NCBI RefSeq assembly: GCF_004138165.1
Contig: NZ_RYFF01000041.1
Span: forward strand, 1-50,181
Direction of reading: 5' to 3'
DNA length: 50,181 bases
From: Candidatus Chloroploca sp. Khr17
Lineage (GTDB): Bacteria; Chloroflexota; Chloroflexia; Chloroflexales; Chloroflexaceae
Of this stretch, positions 48,401-50,181 are shown piece by piece; position 1 is the stretch's first letter; each line of letters starts with the position of its first letter. The translations under genes were made by a program, and so were the position numbers. The notes under the pieces are model-generated. The model was not told the DNA's origin, ran no database searches, and saw nothing but the letters and a program-made list of their open reading frames with translations.

Positions 48401-49615
48401 ATGAAGCGTGCCCGATCATACCAGACCCAGAAGTGGCTCACCTATATCGGCGCCTACGCCGTGCTGACCATGTTCGGGTTGTTGATCATCTTCCCGTTCA
48501 TGTTCATGTTTTTTACCTCGTTCAAGGCTTCAAGCGATGTCTTCCGCTCGCCGCCCCAGTTGCTGCCTTACAGCGTTCAGACGGCCAGTGTCAATGGTGA
48601 GATGGTGCCGCTCTACCGGGTTGAGACGCCGGAAGGCTTGCGTACTTTGGCCCTGGTCGATCAGGGCGCTCCACTGGTGATCTTTGCCAGCGTCGATGAT
48701 CCGAGCCGGACGTTTGAACGAGCCCCTCGTGACGCGAAACCCGTCGGCGGCTTCACTGCTCAGGAGCAGATCACGGTCGACGGAGAGACGAAGCTGCTCT
48801 GGGAAATCGAGGAGGGCGGCCAGACCCTGCCGGTGTTCGAGTTGAGTCGTGGGCGCATGGGCGTTTTCGTTGACCCGGACGACCCGCAAGTCACTTTCGA
48901 CGCGAGCCTTACCGATGCGACACCGGTCGAGCGGATCAATCTGCAAATCGAGAATTACCAGCGTGTGCTTGAGTTGCAGAACATCGATCGTAGTTTGACC
49001 AATACCATGCTGGTGACGATCCTGGTGGTGATCGGGCAGGTAGTGACCTCGGTGCTGGGCGGCTACGCCTTTGCCCGGTTGCGCTTCCCCGGGCGCGACA
49101 GCCTGTTCGTGGTCTACCTGGGGACGATCATGATCCCCTTTGTGGTCTTGATCATCCCCATGTACCAGTTGATGGTGATCGTCGGCTGGGTCGACCGCAT
49201 CGCGGCCCTGGTGATGCCCTGGATCTTCACTGCCTACGGCACCTTCCTGATGCGCCAGTTCTTCATCAGCATTCCAAAAGATCTGGAGGAGGCGGCGCTG
49301 ATGGATGGGGCCTCGCGGTTGCGCATTCTCTGGCAGATCTTCGTGCCGCTGGCCGGCCCGGCCATCGCGACCCAGGCCACCTTCACCTTCCTCTATGCCT
49401 GGAATAGCTTTGTCTGGCCTTTGATCGTGATCAATACGGGCAACTTCGGCAATCAGGTACTGACCCTCTCGCTGATGGTGCTACAGGGTCGCGCCGCCGA
49501 AAGCCCGAATCTGGTAATGGCCGGCACGACGATCGCCGTAAGCGTGCCGCTGCTGATCTTCGTGCTCGCCCAGCGCTATTTTGTCGAGGGCATTGCAACG
49601 ACCGGGATCAAGTAG
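48401..49615 (+). CDS. sugar ABC transporter permease (MalG-like) with periplasmic insert
   Basis: The 404-residue protein has a first helix (YAVLTMFGLLIIFPFMFMFF), then about 130 residues outside the membrane (from FRSPPQLLPYSVQT to NYQRVLELQNIDRSL), then five helices with the EAA loop EEAALMDGASRLRILWQIFV. Ordinary MalG-type permeases have ~280 residues, so the insert between helices 1 and 2 is distinctive and might contact the binding protein. GGGGAAC lies just before the ATG. It is the last gene of the operon. Confidence 0.87.
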   Translation: MKRARSYQTQKWLTYIGAYAVLTMFGLLIIFPFMFMFFTSFKASSDVFRSPPQLLPYSVQTASVNGEMVPLYRVETPEGLRTLALVDQGAPLVIFASVDDPSRTFERAPRDAKPVGGFTAQEQITVDGETKLLWEIEEGGQTLPVFELSRGRMGVFVDPDDPQVTFDASLTDATPVERINLQIENYQRVLELQNIDRSLTNTMLVTILVVIGQVVTSVLGGYAFARLRFPGRDSLFVVYLGTIMIPFVVLIIPMYQLMVIVGWVDRIAALVMPWIFTAYGTFLMRQFFISIPKDLEEAALMDGASRLRILWQIFVPLAGPAIATQATFTFLYAWNSFVWPLIVINTGNFGNQVLTLSLMVLQGRAAESPNLVMAGTTIAVSVPLLIFVLAQRYFVEGIATTGIK

Positions 49616-49823
49616 AGGCGTCGTGCGCCTGGTATAATGTATTGCGAGGGCCTTCGCGACCCGTAGCCGAGGGCTTCAGCCCGACGGTGCTCCGGTCAGG
49701 TGGACCTTGCATCAGCCCTGCTGCCCTGCCTTCCCACGGATGGCTCCTTCAAGATGGTATACTATCATTGTATCGTTGTGGTGGTGGGTCGCCCGATGAT
49801 GGTAACCCACCAGGATCGAACCT
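49616..49823. other. intergenic region with small hairpins and a possible promoter
   Basis: No gene is seen. GCGAGGGCCTTCGCGA and GGGCTTCAGCCC form short hairpins (49646-49683) that may end the sugar operon. TATAAT occurs at 49634-49639 and TATACT at 49758-49763; the latter lies 60 bp before the DUF4160 gene and could be its -10, but no clear -35 is present. Confidence 0.3.
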
Positions 49824-50078
49824 ATGCCACGGATTGCCGAGTTTGATGGGGTCATCATCCTTCTGTACTATGATGACCACCATCCGCCCCATGTTCATGT
49901 ACGGTATGGCAGCCATCAGGCGTTGATGCAGATCGATCCGGCAAGCATTGCTGCCGGAGCACTTCCACGGCGGGTTGAACAGCAGGTTCTCGCCTGGGCA
50001 ACCCGCCGCATGGCAGCACTCCAAGCGAACTGGGATCGTGCGCAACGCCATCAGCCGCTCGAATGGATTGATCCATAG
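49824..50078 (+). CDS. DUF4160 family protein
   Basis: This 84-residue protein has the DUF4160 signature MPRIAEFDGVIILLYYDDHH then PPHVHVRYG, followed by RVEQQVLAWATRRMAALQAN. The His-rich P-x-H-x-H-V/A-x-Y motif is the conserved core. DUF4160 genes are usually paired with DUF2442 genes, as here (next gene 16 nt downstream); the pair has been proposed as a toxin-antitoxin-like module. The biochemical activity is unknown. No strong ribosome site is visible before the ATG. Confidence 0.85.
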   Translation: MPRIAEFDGVIILLYYDDHHPPHVHVRYGSHQALMQIDPASIAAGALPRRVEQQVLAWATRRMAALQANWDRAQRHQPLEWIDP

Positions 50079-50094
50079 GAGGAAGGGAATCGTG

Positions 50095-50181
50095 ATGCAA
50101 CTTATGGACATTGTGGCGGCCGAGCCGCTTGAGGGCTTTCACGTCCGCCTGACCTTCACTGACCACACCACCCGCGAGGTG
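50095..50181 (+). CDS. DUF2442 family protein, partial
   Basis: The first 29 codons are present; the gene continues past the window. MQLMDIVAAEPLEGFHVRLT then FTDHTTREV matches the N-terminus of DUF2442 proteins (V-x-x-x-x-P-L-x-x-Y-x-L-x-x-x-F-x-D-G). ATG 50095 or GTG 50092 may be the start; a long AGGAGGAAGGG lies 5-15 nt upstream. It is the partner of the DUF4160 gene before it. Confidence 0.75.
   Translation, partial: MQLMDIVAAEPLEGFHVRLTFTDHTTREV

Overview
The window looks like a chromosomal segment of a high-GC member of the Chloroflexota, probably close to the Chloroflexales. The clues are long MalT-like LuxR regulators, Rpn/DUF4351 remnants, DUF433-DUF5615 and DUF4160-DUF2442 gene pairs, two secreted proteins ending in a short VYLPL/VFLPM-type tail, and palindromic GGGCACCCGCAAGGGGTGCCC-type repeats. 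The assignment is inferred from family content only. No rRNA, tRNA, CRISPR array, phage gene, intact transposase or integrase was found. Broken genes and short palindromic elements are common.

Left part (1-9.5 kb): the tail of a PIN-domain toxin, a large secreted beta-rich protein, then a minus-strand run (antitoxin-like protein, SOUL-family protein, a dehalogenase fragment, a small membrane protein coupled to a Tat-exported metallo-hydrolase, a membrane-anchored DJ-1/PfpI protein) facing a NarL-type two-component pair.

9.5-16 kb (minus strand): an MDR oxidoreductase, DUF6326 and other membrane proteins, two near-identical copies of a 96-residue protein inside a 269-bp direct repeat, and a 924-residue MalT-like regulator that is probably leaderless. 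15.8-18.3 kb is a scar: two MITE-like elements (one with perfect inverted ends and a 10-bp target duplication) among fragments of Rpn, DUF433 and DUF2442 genes. 18.3-20.6 kb holds an AAA ATPase fused to a formylglycine-generating-enzyme-like domain whose C-terminus looks like the variable region of a diversity-generating retroelement target.

21.3-37.8 kb (plus strand): a DsrE-like protein, a beta-propeller sensor kinase and its response regulator (separated by a 199-bp repeat element), then two CPBP membrane proteases with duplicated terminator/leader modules, a MacB-type ABC pair, a ParB-like protein, methyltransferase, hydrolase, a second ABC pair, an M28 peptidase and a GNAT enzyme. The set resembles peptide resistance or export loci, but no precursor peptide is visible.

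37.8-43 kb: my main finding, a cluster of integron-type cassettes without an integrase. Three whole attC-like sites and two half-sites separate a beta-propeller protein, a DUF433-DUF5615 toxin-antitoxin pair, a GT-C-like membrane protein and a PhzF-family enzyme. For two cassettes the R'' box is the exact reverse complement of the sequence at the cassette's own start, as integron recombination predicts.

43-50.2 kb: a broken MalT-like gene, a degenerate LacI-type repressor with a good sigma70 promoter, a CUT1 sugar ABC operon (lipoprotein, two permeases, no ATPase) with strong hairpins between the first two genes, and a DUF4160-DUF2442 pair cut by the window end.
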